DNA of 53,239 bases from Frankia canadensis (GTDB lineage Bacteria > Actinomycetota > Actinomycetes > Frankiales > Frankiaceae): assembly GCF_900197875.1 (NCBI RefSeq), contig NZ_FZMO01000124.1:1-53239 (forward strand), written 5' to 3'. The position numbers and the translations under genes were made by a program. The notes below the pieces were generated by a model. That model saw only the letters and a list, made by a program, of their open reading frames with translations, ran no database searches and was not told where the DNA came from. This document shows positions 18,138 to 26,285 of this stretch, piece after piece. Each line of letters begins with the position of its first letter. Position 1 is the stretch's first letter.

Positions 18138-18325
18138 GACGGTAACCCCACTTCGTCTGGTCGGTCGGCGGGCCGGCGTCTGGCGCCGGCCCGCCGATGC
18201 AGGAGTCTCGCAGTCATGGGGAGATGAGGGAAGGTACGTCCAACCCTCATCCCCCACAACCCACGCCCCCTGGACCGTCCGTACGACGAACCGCCGCGGG
18301 CGGCGGGCCCATCATCCGGACAGAT

Positions 18326-19198
18326 CTACAACGACCGCATGATGTCAGCCATCAGGCGGGCTGTCTCCGAGGGGGTCTTGCCCACCCGCACACCGGCCTT
18401 CTCCAGGGCTTCCTTCTTGGCCTGGGCGGTACCGGACGAGCCGGACACGATCGCGCCCGCGTGGCCCATCGTCTTGCCCTCCGGCGCGGTGAAGCCGGCG
18501 ACGTAGCCGACGACCGGCTTGGTCACGTGCGCCTCGATGTGCGCCGCGGCCCGCTCCTCGGCGTCGCCGCCGATCTCGCCGATCATGACGATGGCGTCGG
18601 TGCCCGGGTCGGCCTGGAAGGCGTCGAGCGCGTCGATGTGGGTGGTCCCGATGACCGGGTCACCGCCGATGCCGACGCAGGTCGAGAAGCCGAACTCGCG
18701 CAGCTCGTACATCATCTGGTAGGTCAGCGTGCCGGACTTGCTGACCAGGCCGATGCGGCCGCCGGGGGTGATGTCCGCCGGGATGATGCCGGCGTTGGAC
18801 ACGCCGGGGCTCGCGATGCCCGGACAGTTCGGCCCGATGATCCGGGTCGTGCCCTTCGACTGCGAGTAGGCGAAGAACTCGGTCGTGTCGTGGACCGGCA
18901 CGCCTTCGGTGATGACGACGGCGAGCGGGATCGCCGCGTCGATCGCCTCGATGGCGGCGTCCTTGGTGAACTTCGGCGGAACGAAGATCACCGAGACGTT
19001 CGCGCCGGTCTGCGCGATGGCGTCGGTGACGGAGCCGAACACCGGCACGCCCTCGACCTGCTGGCCGACCTTGCGGGCGTTGACGCCGGCGACGACGTTC
19101 GTGCCGGCGGCCAGCATCCGCTTGGTGTGCTTCGCACCCTCCGAGCCGGTGATGCCCTGCACCACCACCCGGCTGTTCTCGTCAAGCCAGATAGCCAT
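18326..19198 (-). CDS. sucD: Succinyl-CoA synthetase (succinate-CoA ligase) alpha subunit
   Basis: Forms with SucC the TCA-cycle enzyme interconverting succinyl-CoA and succinate with ATP or GTP formation. 290 residues, the normal length. Visible motifs: the CoA-binding Rossmann motif [20 protein letters not shown], the segment [16 protein letters not shown], and the phosphohistidine loop [11 protein letters not shown]. It starts 24 bp after sucC and is in the same operon. Confidence 0.97.
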   Translation of the reverse strand: MAIWLDENSRVVVQGITGSEGAKHTKRMLAAGTNVVAGVNARKVGQQVEGVPVFGSVTDAIAQTGANVSVIFVPPKFTKDAAIEAIDAAIPLAVVITEGVPVHDTTEFFAYSQSKGTTRIIGPNCPGIASPGVSNAGIIPADITPGGRIGLVSKSGTLTYQMMYELREFGFSTCVGIGGDPVIGTTHIDALDAFQADPGTDAIVMIGEIGGDAEERAAAHIEAHVTKPVVGYVAGFTAPEGKTMGHAGAIVSGSSGTAQAKKEALEKAGVRVGKTPSETARLMADIMRSL

Positions 19199-19222
19199 TG
19201 CTTCGAGTTCCCTTCGCCCTGG

Positions 19223-20389
19223 TCAGGCCGCGGCCGCAGCGAGCTCGGCGGCGAGCTTCGCCGCGCCGTCCATCGTGTCGACCGGCTTGACCACCGGGAG
19301 GTTCGCCTCCGCGAGAATGCGGCGGCCTTCCTCGGCGTTGTTGCCGTCGAGGCGCACCACCAGCGGGGTGGTGACGTCGCCGACGATCTTCAGGGCCTGG
19401 ATGATGCCGTTGGCCACCGCGTCACACGAGGTGATACCGCCGAAGATGTTGACGAAGACGCTCTTGACCGACGGGTCGCCCAGGATGATCGACAGGCCGT
19501 TCGCCATCACCTCGGCGGACGCGCCGCCGCCGATGTCGAGGAAGTTCGCCGGGCGCTTGCCGCCGAACTCCTCGCCGGCGTAGGTCACCACGTCCAGCGT
19601 CGACATGACGAGGCCGGCACCGTTGCCGATGATCCCGACCTCACCCGTCAGCTTGACGTAGTTGAGGCCCTTCTCCTTGGCCTTCTGCTCCAGCGGGTCC
19701 ACCGCCGAGACGTCGACGAACGCCTCGTGCTCGGGGTGGCGGAAGCCGGCGTTCTCGTCCAGGCTGACCTTGCCGTCGAGCGCGACGACACGGCCGTCCC
19801 CGGTGAGGATCAGCGGGTTGACCTCGACCAGCGTGGCGTCCGACTTCACGAAGACGGTCCACAGCTTCGCCAGCAGCTCGGTCGCGCCGTCGAGGGCGGC
19901 CTCGGGCAGCTTCGCGGCGATCGCGATCTCGCGGGCCTTGGCGGCGTCGACGCCGGTCAGCGGGTCGATGAGGATGCGGGCCAGCGCCTCGGGCTTGGTC
20001 GCGGCCACCTCCTCGATCTCCATGCCGCCCTCACGGGAGGCCATGGCGAGGAACGTGCGGTTCGCCCGGTCGAGGAGGAAGGAGGCGTAGTACTCCTCCG
20101 CGATGTTGCTGGCCTCCTCGACGAGCACCGAGTGGACCGTATGGCCCTTGATGTCCATCCCGAGGATCGCCGACGCCTTGGCGAAGGCGTCGTCCGGTCC
20201 GTCGGCGACCTTGACGCCGCCGGCCTTGCCTCGGCCGCCGGTCTTGACCTGAGCTTTGACGACCACCTTGCCGCCGAGTTCGGTGGCGATCGCTCGCGCC
20301 TCCTCGGGAGTGGTCGCCGTCTTCCCGGTGGGCACCGGAACGCCATGTTCGGCGAACAGCTTCTTCGCCTGGTATTCGAAGAGATCCAC
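19223..20389 (-). CDS. sucC: Succinyl-CoA synthetase beta subunit (ADP-forming type)
   Basis: The nucleotide-binding subunit, 388 residues with standard ends. It begins [20 protein letters not shown] and has the ATP-grasp region [19 protein letters not shown], the segment [20 protein letters not shown] with its Mg-binding Asn, and [13 protein letters not shown] and [17 protein letters not shown] in the ligase domain. First gene of the sucCD operon. The upstream region carries seven tandem 19-bp repeats starting 34 bp before the start codon. Confidence 0.97.
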   Translation of the reverse strand: MDLFEYQAKKLFAEHGVPVPTGKTATTPEEARAIATELGGKVVVKAQVKTGGRGKAGGVKVADGPDDAFAKASAILGMDIKGHTVHSVLVEEASNIAEEYYASFLLDRANRTFLAMASREGGMEIEEVAATKPEALARILIDPLTGVDAAKAREIAIAAKLPEAALDGATELLAKLWTVFVKSDATLVEVNPLILTGDGRVVALDGKVSLDENAGFRHPEHEAFVDVSAVDPLEQKAKEKGLNYVKLTGEVGIIGNGAGLVMSTLDVVTYAGEEFGGKRPANFLDIGGGASAEVMANGLSIILGDPSVKSVFVNIFGGITSCDAVANGIIQALKIVGDVTTPLVVRLDGNNAEEGRRILAEANLPVVKPVDTMDGAAKLAAELAAAAA

Positions 20390-20422
20390 GGTCCGTCCAG
20401 TCGGATGCGATCGATACGGGTC

Positions 20423-20555
20423 GGGTTGCGTAGGGCTACACGGGCTGCGCAGAGCTACACGAGCTGTGCAGAGCTATACGGGCTGGGCAGGGCTACGCGG
20501 GTTGCGTAGGGCCACACGAGCTGTACAGGGCTACGCGGGTCGCGTAGGGCTGCAC
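20423..20555. repeat. Seven tandem 19-bp repeats upstream of sucC
   Basis: Seven imperfect copies of a GGGCTGCGTAGGGCTACAC-like unit begin at 20423, 20442, 20461, 20480, 20499, 20518 and 20537, exactly 19 bp apart. Several copies contain the small dyad GTAG-GG-CTAC. Nineteen is not a multiple of three, so this is not protein-coding. The array lies 34 bp upstream of the sucC start, where the promoter or 5' leader should be. Confidence 0.92.
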
Positions 20556-20950
20556 AGAACGCCTGCGAGCCTACTGACGAGCTGGTTACGGCGCGCGTCA
20601 CGCGCGGTGCCGCCGAAACCGGCCGAATCCCCGGCGGCACCCGGCCGGACGAGCCTCGACGAGCGCCACCGGCAGGGTCCGCGATCACGCCCCGCGCGCC
20701 CCCGGCCCACGTCAGGCCCCCCGATACGGGACAAATACGGTGGCCGATCACGCACTGCGGCTGATGGGCGCGCCTGCCGCCGCACGCGCGCGACCAGCGA
20801 GCCTGACGCTGAGCGTGACCAGCGCGCGCGGCACCGTGATCTTTCGTGTCGGATGTCACGGCACCGACCGGCGAACATATGCCAGAAATCACAGCGCAAC
20901 GACACCGATCGTGGTCGAGCCGCCGGCGGCTCCCGCGGAAGGCCGGCTGT
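20556..20950. other. Intergenic region upstream of sucC, downstream of the kinase gene
   Basis: About 395 bases with no convincing gene on either strand. It probably holds the end of the kinase transcript and the promoter of sucCD. Minor GC-rich dyads occur (for example GCGCG-CGTCA-CGCGC near 20590), but no strong hairpin with a T-tract. Confidence 0.4.
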
Positions 20951-23179
20951 TCATCGCAGCGCGAGAACGACGAGCAGGCTGGTGGCCGTCAGCCCGATTC
21001 CCGTCCAGCCCAGTCCGATCCCCACGGACGCGAGCCGCCAGCCCCGCTGGTTGTGCCGGCGGATCTCGGCCCGGGCGACCGAGCCGACCACCACGGCGGC
21101 GACGCTGCCCAGCCCGAACAGCCAGCCCAGGGCCAGCACCACGGACAGCAGCGCCCTCCCGTTGAGCCCCTGCTCCACCGGGGTGGTCGGCGGGAAGAGG
21201 CGACGGGACTCGCCGGCCGCGCCGAGCGACACCGGTTCGGCACCCGCGCCGGGAACCCGGACGGCCGGCTCCGAGGCCGGTGCCGGCGATGCCGGTGCCA
21301 GCGACGCCGGCGGCGGCAGAACCGGGGGCGGCGGGGTCGGTGGAAGCGGAAAGGGCGGCAGCGGAGCCTGCGGCGGTGCGGCCGGCCGCGGGAGCGCCGG
21401 CCGGGCGGGCGGCGCCGCCAGCGCCGGGGGCAGCGGGTCCGCGCCTCGGGCCGGCGCGCCGCGCGGCGGAGCCGGGCGGGCCTGGTGGGCGGCGCGCGCT
21501 GGGTGAACGCTGCCGGACGGCCGGACGGCGGGCAGCCCGGCGCGACGGCGGCGGCCCGGCGACGGCGCCGACGGGGGCGGCTGGTACGGCGGCGCGGGCG
21601 GGCGGCCCACGCCGAACGTGGACGGATCCGGAGGGCGCGACGGCGGCGTCGGATCCGGCGGCCGGATCGTGTCCTCGGTCGAGTTCGCCGCGGCGGCCGG
21701 CCGGCGCTCCCGTTCCTCCAGCCAGCCGTCGTCGCTCGCGCGCCGCTCGGGCCGCGGCGCGGACGGCGGGCGGACCGGCGCCCGCGGGTCCGGCTCGTCG
21801 ACGTCGTAGGTCCAGCGGGAGACGACCGACGGTCCGTGGTCGGCGGATCCCGACGAACCCGCGAAGCCCGACGAACCCGCGGAGCCCGACGAACCCGAGG
21901 CCGCCGCCGGCGGTCGGTCCCGCCGCCGGGCACCGGGGACCGCCGTTGTGGTCGGCCCGGAACTGGCCGCCGGAGCCGGCGCCGGTGCGGGCGGCGACAA
22001 CGGGGTCAGTCGGGACCGGTGCACCGGCGGGGGTGGCGGGATCGGAGTCGGCGGCGGTGGAGTGGCGATCGCGGGACGGAAGGCCGAGGCCGGCGGCGGT
22101 ACACCGACCGGCCTGGGCCCCCGCGCCGGACCGGGCCCGGCCACCGCCGGTGCCCACCCCGAGCCACCGCCGGCCCCGCTCGGCGCCGGGCCGGGACGAG
22201 CCGCCGACTCCTCCTGCCCCGGCGCGCCGTGGTCGGCCGGCGGGCCGGCGCCGAGACCGGCCGGCCCGGGGGCGGGAAGGGCCGTGACCACCTCGTTCAT
22301 CACCTGCCCGCTGCCCGTCCAGGTGCGCTCGAGGACGTCGCCGGCGGCGGCGTCCGCCTCGGTGACACCTTCGACGACCCGGCCGACCAGCGAGGCGAGC
22401 AGCGCCGACGCGGTCGGCCGTTGCCGGGGGACCTTGGACAGCGCCCTGGCCACCAGCGAGAGCAGGTAGGCGGGCACCGCGTCCAGGTCGGGGGTGTCGC
22501 GCTGCACGCGCAGGGCGAGCTTGTCAGGGGTCTCGGCGTGGAAGGGATGCCGCCCGGTCGCCGCGTAGGTCACGCAACTGGCCCAGGCGAAGATGTCCGC
22601 CGACGAGTCCGACGGCTCCCCGCGCATCTGCTCGGGCGACATCCAGGCCAGCGTCCCGATCACATGACCGGTCCGAGTCAGGGTGCTGCTGTCGGTGAGG
22701 TGGGCCACCCCGAAGTCGATGACCTTGGGCCCGTCCCAGGCCAGCAGGATGTTGGAGGGCTTGAGGTCGCGATGCACCACGCCCGCGGCATGGATGGCGA
22801 CCAGCGCGTCGGCGAGCCCGACCGCGAGCCCCCGGACCAGGTGGCTCTCGAGGCGCACCCGGGCCTGGACCGCGGCGGCCAGGCTGATGCCCTCGACGTA
22901 TTCGGTGACCATCCACGGCACCGGCGCCTCGGTGTCGGCGTCGAGCACCGCGGCGACCGCGTTGCCCCGCACCCGCAGCGCGGCGCGCACCTCGCGCTCG
23001 AACCGGCTGCGGAACTCCGCGTCCTCGGCGAGTTCCTCGGCGGCGACCTTCACCGCGACGGCGCGCTGCTGCGGGGTGAAGCCGAGGTAGACGGTTCCCA
23101 TCCCCCCGGCACCGATCCGGTTCTGCAGCCGGTACGGGCCGATCTGACGGGGATCGTCCTCCAGCAGCGGTGTGAGCAT
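20951..23179 (-). CDS. Serine/threonine protein kinase with long Pro-rich linker and C-terminal DUF4190 membrane domain
   Basis: ATG 23179 follows GAGGAGAGCG, giving 742 residues; 21 upstream in-frame codons are excluded. The kinase domain covers residues 10-270: P-loop IGAGGMGTVYLG, VAVK lysine, catalytic loop VVHRDLKPSNIL, Mg-binding VIDFGVAHL and WMSPEQM in place of APE. All catalytic residues are present. Residues 280-660 are Pro/Ala-rich and disordered. The C-terminus contains a DUF4190-type unit: two membrane helices (ALLSVVLALGWLFGLGSVAAVVVG and GIGLGWTGIGLTATSLLVVLAL) separated by the family link ARAEIRRHNQRG. There are no PASTA domains, so extracellular sensing is unlikely. It is divergent from the carboxyltransferase gene. 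Confidence 0.92.
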   Translation of the reverse strand: MLTPLLEDDPRQIGPYRLQNRIGAGGMGTVYLGFTPQQRAVAVKVAAEELAEDAEFRSRFEREVRAALRVRGNAVAAVLDADTEAPVPWMVTEYVEGISLAAAVQARVRLESHLVRGLAVGLADALVAIHAAGVVHRDLKPSNILLAWDGPKVIDFGVAHLTDSSTLTRTGHVIGTLAWMSPEQMRGEPSDSSADIFAWASCVTYAATGRHPFHAETPDKLALRVQRDTPDLDAVPAYLLSLVARALSKVPRQRPTASALLASLVGRVVEGVTEADAAAGDVLERTWTGSGQVMNEVVTALPAPGPAGLGAGPPADHGAPGQEESAARPGPAPSGAGGGSGWAPAVAGPGPARGPRPVGVPPPASAFRPAIATPPPPTPIPPPPPVHRSRLTPLSPPAPAPAPAASSGPTTTAVPGARRRDRPPAAASGSSGSAGSSGFAGSSGSADHGPSVVSRWTYDVDEPDPRAPVRPPSAPRPERRASDDGWLEERERRPAAAANSTEDTIRPPDPTPPSRPPDPSTFGVGRPPAPPYQPPPSAPSPGRRRRAGLPAVRPSGSVHPARAAHQARPAPPRGAPARGADPLPPALAAPPARPALPRPAAPPQAPLPPFPLPPTPPPPVLPPPASLAPASPAPASEPAVRVPGAGAEPVSLGAAGESRRLFPPTTPVEQGLNGRALLSVVLALGWLFGLGSVAAVVVGSVARAEIRRHNQRGWRLASVGIGLGWTGIGLTATSLLVVLALR

Positions 23180-23447
23180 CGCTCTCCTCACTCCACTGTT
23201 CTCGCGGGTGTACTCGCGGGTCCGGTGCCGGCACCCACCCACTCAGGGGACTGTGCACCAAAGGGTATGTCGTGTCCTGCCGGGAGGCAGCCAGCACTGT
23301 TCGTCACGTATATCCCTTTCCATCCGTGATGATGGATCCCCCGAGCATCGCCCCTGGCGCCGCCCGTGCACGCCTCGATGCGGCGTGTCCTGTGACACCG
23401 GCCTTGCTCCGGGGCCCGCGACCACGACCGCGGATCAGGATGCGGTC

Positions 23448-25058
23448 ATGGACAGCGACAGCCGACCCGGGGCGCGCACGTCGGCCGACTGGCGAACGCG
23501 GCTGCTCGCGGGCATCACGCCACGGCCCGCCAGCCGCCCCTCGGCCAACCGCCTGGGCTGGCCGGACTACGACGGACGGCCGGCACTGCGGTGGGGTGAC
23601 GGCCTGATCGCGGGAGTCCCGGCGGTCGCGGCCGCCTGGGACTTCTCCGTGCACGGCGGGAGCTTCGGCGAGGCGGATGCCGCCAGCTTCGCCGAAGCCG
23701 CGGCGACGGCGCTCGCGACCCGTCGGCCGCTCGTCTCCTTCCTGCGCAGCGGTGGCACCCGGTTGCAGGAGGGGGTCGCCGGGCTGGTCGGTCTGCCCCG
23801 CGCCGCGCTGGCCCTGGCCGCGCTGGACGACGAGGGGATCGCTCATCTCGCCGTCGCCGACCAGCCGACCACCGGCGGGGTCTGGGTGACCATCGGCTCG
23901 CGGTGCGACCTGCGCTGCGCCGTGGCGGGCTCGACGGTCGGCTTCTCCGGCCCCCGGGTGGTGGCGGCGATGACCGGCACGCCACCGCCGCCGGGCAGTC
24001 ACCACGCGGAGTCCGCCCGCGCCGCCGGCCTCGTCGACGCCGTCCTGGCCCCGGAGACGGTCGAGGACTGGCTGCGCCGCGCCCTGACCGCGCTGTCTCC
24101 CCACCCCGCCGCGCCGATGCCCATGGACGGCGTGGACGGCGTGGACGGCGTGGACGGCGTGGACGGCGTGGACGGCGTGGACGGCGTCACCGTCGACGAG
24201 GTGACGGCGACGCGGCTCGCCGGCAGGTCCGGCTGGGAGCAGGTGCGCGCGGCCCGCGACACGCCGCGCCCGGACGGCGCCACGCTGCTGCGGGTCCTGC
24301 TGCCCGACGGCGTCGACCTCGCCGGACCCGATCCGTGCGTCGCCGCGCGGATCGGCGTCCTCGCCACCGGCTGGCCGCCCGGCGCGGTTGCGAACAGCGG
24401 CAACCCGAGCACCGGAAGGGCGAACAGCGCGGCCCGGGACGGCGGGATCCCGGACGGCGCGCCGGGCGGCGTTGCCGCTGCGGGCGGGCGGCGGGTGGTG
24501 GTCGTGGCCGTCGGTGCCATGCGGGCGTCGGCCCCGGGGCCGGACGGCTACCGCCTGCTCACCCGGGCCGCCCGGCTGGCGGGCAAGCTGGGCATCGGAC
24601 TGATCACCCTGGTCGACACCCCGGGCGCCGCCTCGGGCGCGCCCGCCGAGGCCGCGGGCATCGCCGCCGCGATCGGGGACGCGATGGCGGCGGTGCTCGC
24701 CTGCCCGTCACCGACCGTGTCGATCGTGCACGGTGAGGGTGGCTCGGGTGGCGCGCTCGCCGCCGCCGTCACCGACGTGGTCGCCATGACGCCCGACAGC
24801 TACTTCACCGCACTGTCCCCGGAGGGTGCCGGCGCGACCCTGCGCCTGCCGGCGGAGCGTGCCGCTGACGCGGCCGGGCTGCGCCCGGTGGACCTGCGTC
24901 GCCTCGGCTTCGCCGACAACCTGCTGGCCGGCACCGATCCGGCGGCGATCGCGCGGGCCGCCAACCTGCTGCTCACAGCCGTGAGCCGACAGGATCCGGC
25001 CCGACGGCGCCGGCACCGTCGAGCCCGTTGGTCGACAGGATTGCGTGACAGTCTGTAA
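23448..25058 (+). CDS. Acetyl-CoA carboxylase carboxyltransferase (fused beta- and alpha-like domains)
   Basis: ATG 23448 gives 536 residues; the ribosome site is weak. The first half is AccD-like (LGWPDYDGRPALRWGD, LVSFLRSGGTRLQEGVAGL, TGGVWVTIGSRCDL), and the second half AccA-like (KLGIGLITLVDTPGAASG, IVHGEGGSGGALAAAVTDVV). Together they form the crotonase-fold carboxyltransferase that moves carboxyl from biotin to acetyl-CoA or another acyl-CoA. The N-terminal zinc ribbon of AccD is missing. The linker contains seven DGV repeats (24126-24188) and a Gly/Ala-rich stretch. No biotin carboxylase or BCCP gene is nearby, so partner and substrate are unknown. Confidence 0.82.
   Translation: MDSDSRPGARTSADWRTRLLAGITPRPASRPSANRLGWPDYDGRPALRWGDGLIAGVPAVAAAWDFSVHGGSFGEADAASFAEAAATALATRRPLVSFLRSGGTRLQEGVAGLVGLPRAALALAALDDEGIAHLAVADQPTTGGVWVTIGSRCDLRCAVAGSTVGFSGPRVVAAMTGTPPPPGSHHAESARAAGLVDAVLAPETVEDWLRRALTALSPHPAAPMPMDGVDGVDGVDGVDGVDGVDGVTVDEVTATRLAGRSGWEQVRAARDTPRPDGATLLRVLLPDGVDLAGPDPCVAARIGVLATGWPPGAVANSGNPSTGRANSAARDGGIPDGAPGGVAAAGGRRVVVVAVGAMRASAPGPDGYRLLTRAARLAGKLGIGLITLVDTPGAASGAPAEAAGIAAAIGDAMAAVLACPSPTVSIVHGEGGSGGALAAAVTDVVAMTPDSYFTALSPEGAGATLRLPAERAADAAGLRPVDLRRLGFADNLLAGTDPAAIARAANLLLTAVSRQDPARRRRHRRARWSTGLRDSL
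24126..24188 (+). repeat. Seven 9-bp repeats encoding DGV
   Basis: Six perfect GACGGCGTG units and a seventh ending in C lie in tandem inside the linker of the carboxyltransferase gene. The unit is three codons, so copy-number change keeps the frame and alters linker length only. Confidence 0.95.
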
Positions 25059-25283
25059 TCTCCTTGCGTTGTCCGGACGGGTCCGGCCATGTCGGATCGG
25101 CCCGGGACGCCCACGCCCGCCCGGGCGCCGGTCGCCCCGGGGCCGGGCCGGCGGCCCGCCGGGCAGCGAGCAGGAGGGTGATCCACCATCGACAGTCCGC
25201 CATCACCGCCGGCACCCGCCGGGCGCCGGCGGGCGATCGCCGCGGGTCTGCGGGCAACGCCCGCGAGCGCCCGCGGCCTCGCC

Positions 25284-26285
25284 ATGGAGACCGCGGGCCT
25301 CGCGACGCATCTGGCGCTGTACCCGGCGGCCGCGCTGCGGCGACGGGCCCACCGCGACGACGCCTACTCCCTCGGCCGGCTCCCGCCGTTGCAGCGCGGC
25401 CTGCTGGTCCGCGCTCCGGACACGGCGACTACCCCGGTGCTGCTCGTCCACGGCCTCATCGACAACCGCTCGGTGTTCACCCGGCTGCGCCACGACCTGC
25501 GCCGGCGCGGGCTGCGCCGAGTGGTGCCGGTGGAGCTGCCGCTGCGCACCGCGTCCGTCGAGGACGGCGCCCGGCTGCTGGCGACCGCGGTGACGGCGGC
25601 CGCCGGTGACGACGGCCGGGTGCAGATCGTCGCGCATTCCCTCGGCGGGCTGGTGGCGCGGTACTACGTCCAGCGCCTGGGCGGCGACCGGCGGGTGAGC
25701 ATGCTGATCACCCTGGCCACCCCGCACGGCGGCACCCGGCTCGCCGAGCTGGTTCCCCGCGCGCTGCCGTATCCGCTGCTCGCCCAGCTGCGGCCGGACT
25801 CGCCGCTGCTCACGGACCTCGCCGGCCCGGCGCCCGACTGCCGGACCCGCTTCGTCGCCGTCGGGGCCGCGCTCGACACGGTGGTCCGCCCGGCGCAGGC
25901 CGCGCTGCGGCATCCCGACCTGACCGCCGTGAACCTGACCGTGCCGGGCCACGGTCACCACTCGCTGGCGTTCAGCGGCGCGGTGTGCCACCTGGTCGCC
26001 GGCTGGCTGGCGGGGACGGCACGGCCGGAATGCTCGGAGTTCCTCGACGGCTCACCGCCGCCGCCACGCTCAGAGCTTCTCGACGGGGGCGTAGCGCAGC
26101 AGCAGCCGTTTGGTCCCGGCGTTCGCGCCGAAGTCGATCGTCGCCTCGGCCGAGTCCCCCACCCCGCCGACGGCAACGACGACGCCGAGGCCGAAGCTGT
26201 CGTGCGTCACCCGGTCACCGGTCCGCAGCTCGACCACGGGACGCGCCGCCGGGCGGGCGCGTCCGGCGAACGGCGAGTTCGGTAG
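25284..26285 (+). CDS. Lipase/esterase-like alpha/beta hydrolase
   Basis: 333 residues from ATG 25284. Upstream, an excellent AGGAGGG (25172-25178) lies 9 nt before an in-frame ATC at 25188, with no stop in between, so the protein may begin 32 residues earlier at a non-canonical codon. The fold is clear: oxyanion segment TTPVLLVHGLIDNRS, nucleophile motif VAHSLGGLVARYYVQ (GHSxG variant AHSLG), TLATPHGGTRLAEL, and a likely catalytic His in GHGHHSLAF. The family is triacylglycerol lipase/PGAP1-like. Past about residue 255 the frame enters a Pro/Arg-rich tail that overlaps the 3' end of pcrA on the other strand by 216 bp. The true end may be earlier if a base is missing. Confidence 0.8.
   Translation: METAGLATHLALYPAAALRRRAHRDDAYSLGRLPPLQRGLLVRAPDTATTPVLLVHGLIDNRSVFTRLRHDLRRRGLRRVVPVELPLRTASVEDGARLLATAVTAAAGDDGRVQIVAHSLGGLVARYYVQRLGGDRRVSMLITLATPHGGTRLAELVPRALPYPLLAQLRPDSPLLTDLAGPAPDCRTRFVAVGAALDTVVRPAQAALRHPDLTAVNLTVPGHGHHSLAFSGAVCHLVAGWLAGTARPECSEFLDGSPPPPRSELLDGGVAQQQPFGPGVRAEVDRRLGRVPHPADGNDDAEAEAVVRHPVTGPQLDHGTRRRAGASGERRVR

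Noticed and set aside
18197-20509. 770-residue plus-strand open frame opposite sucC and sucD
   Set aside because: Shadow of two unmistakable genes; no start signal or domain.
20423-20555. CRISPR array
   Set aside because: The 19-bp units are contiguous with no spacers, and no cas genes are present.
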